Assembly: GCA_024867545.1 (NCBI GenBank)
Contig: JANFNE010000045.1
Coordinates: 186,001 to 250,000 of the forward strand
DNA: 64,000 nucleotides
Reading direction: 5' to 3'
From: Phytopythium helicoides
Lineage: Eukaryota > Oomycota > Peronosporomycetes > Pythiales > Pythiaceae
This document shows, in pieces, positions 63,723 through 64,000 of the stretch (position 1 is the first letter of the stretch; every line of letters begins with the position of its first letter). The position numbers were made by a program, and so were the translations under genes. The notes below the pieces were generated by a model. That model was not told where the DNA came from, made no database searches, and was given only the letters and a program-made list of their open reading frames with translations.

Positions 63723-64000
63723 ATGAGCGCCGCCGTCGCCGTCGCTGCCTCCCTCGGCTCGCTGTTCGCGCTGCTCCCGCTCCTCGCGCTGCTCCCGCTG
63801 CTCGTGCGCCTCGCGCTGCTCGTGCTGCTCGTCGCTGGCGTCTGCACGGCGCCGCTGCTGCTCGCGAGACGCTCCACGTCCGCCACGGCCTCCAGCATGG
63901 CCCCCAACGCGACCACGGCCTCCACGATGGTCCCCAGCACGACCTCGACCGCCAGCGAGAGCAACAGCGAGGGCGAGGGCGAGAGTGAGACCGAGGAGAC
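63723..64000 (+). CDS. Membrane-anchored acidic/Ser-rich protein, tandem copy 3 (cut by window end)
   Basis: Starts at 63723 with the same hydrophobic N-terminus and Ser/Thr region as copies 1 and 2. The first 92 codons are present and in frame; the rest lies beyond the window. Confidence 0.75.
   Translation, partial: MSAAVAVAASLGSLFALLPLLALLPLLVRLALLVLLVAGVCTAPLLLARRSTSATASSMAPNATTASTMVPSTTSTASESNSEGEGESETEE

Overview
The window reads as nuclear DNA of an oomycete, most likely a plant-associated peronosporalean such as Phytophthora or Pythium sensu lato. Genes are compact. Introns are mostly 58-80 nt, begin GTRCGT or GTRAGT, and often carry CTAAC or CTGAC branch sites. Some start regions match the oomycete initiator TCATTCCACATTT. 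Housekeeping genes are interleaved with a large family of secreted necrosis- and ethylene-inducing-like proteins (NLP/NPP1). I saw no tRNA, rRNA, CRISPR or bacterial feature. The genus cannot be settled by eye.

Layout. 1-437: 5' part of a FIS1-like gene (minus). 646-2283: secreted protein with a possible 2-oxoglutarate/Fe(II) oxygenase fold. 2694-3677: a 746-bp copy of the 3' part of a TLC-domain gene, joined to the tail of a lost kinase paralogue. 3935-7333: receptor-like double kinase. 7407-8354: glutathione transferase. 9020-10040: complete TLC-domain gene. 10710-11384: tandem CCCH zinc-finger protein. 13020-15000: PRP3, head to head with DCP2 (15642-17069). 17684-19384: YIF1.

19894-46258 is the NLP region: eleven apparently intact NLP genes and one rearranged pseudogene. 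The 26S proteasome subunit RPN1 (24768-27809) and a PF11397-type glycosyltransferase (37621-39010) lie between them. The last three NLPs sit in a nearly identical tandem array with a 2,771-bp period. Other copies show clear mosaicism, so the cluster is expanding and exchanging sequence.

46470-48893: CEP78-like centrosomal protein in many exons. 49004-51738: an EST1/SMG6-7-type protein whose C-terminus is a Regnase-like NYN nuclease domain, disturbed by shifts at homopolymers. About 51.9-53.8 kb: coding-like sequence I could not assign. 53835-55916: choline-transporter-like protein, divergent from BRAP2 (56216-58201). 58.6 kb to the end: a 2.35-2.39 kb tandem repeat carrying three copies of an unrecognised single-membrane-anchor, acidic/serine-rich gene. 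The first copy is frameshifted and the third is cut by the window edge.

NLPs act outside the cell on plant membranes; the GHRHDWE motif is visible in ten of the eleven intact copies and reads GHRHEWE in one. Most other genes are housekeeping: proteasome, splicing, decapping, mRNA surveillance, ER-Golgi traffic and lipid or membrane functions.
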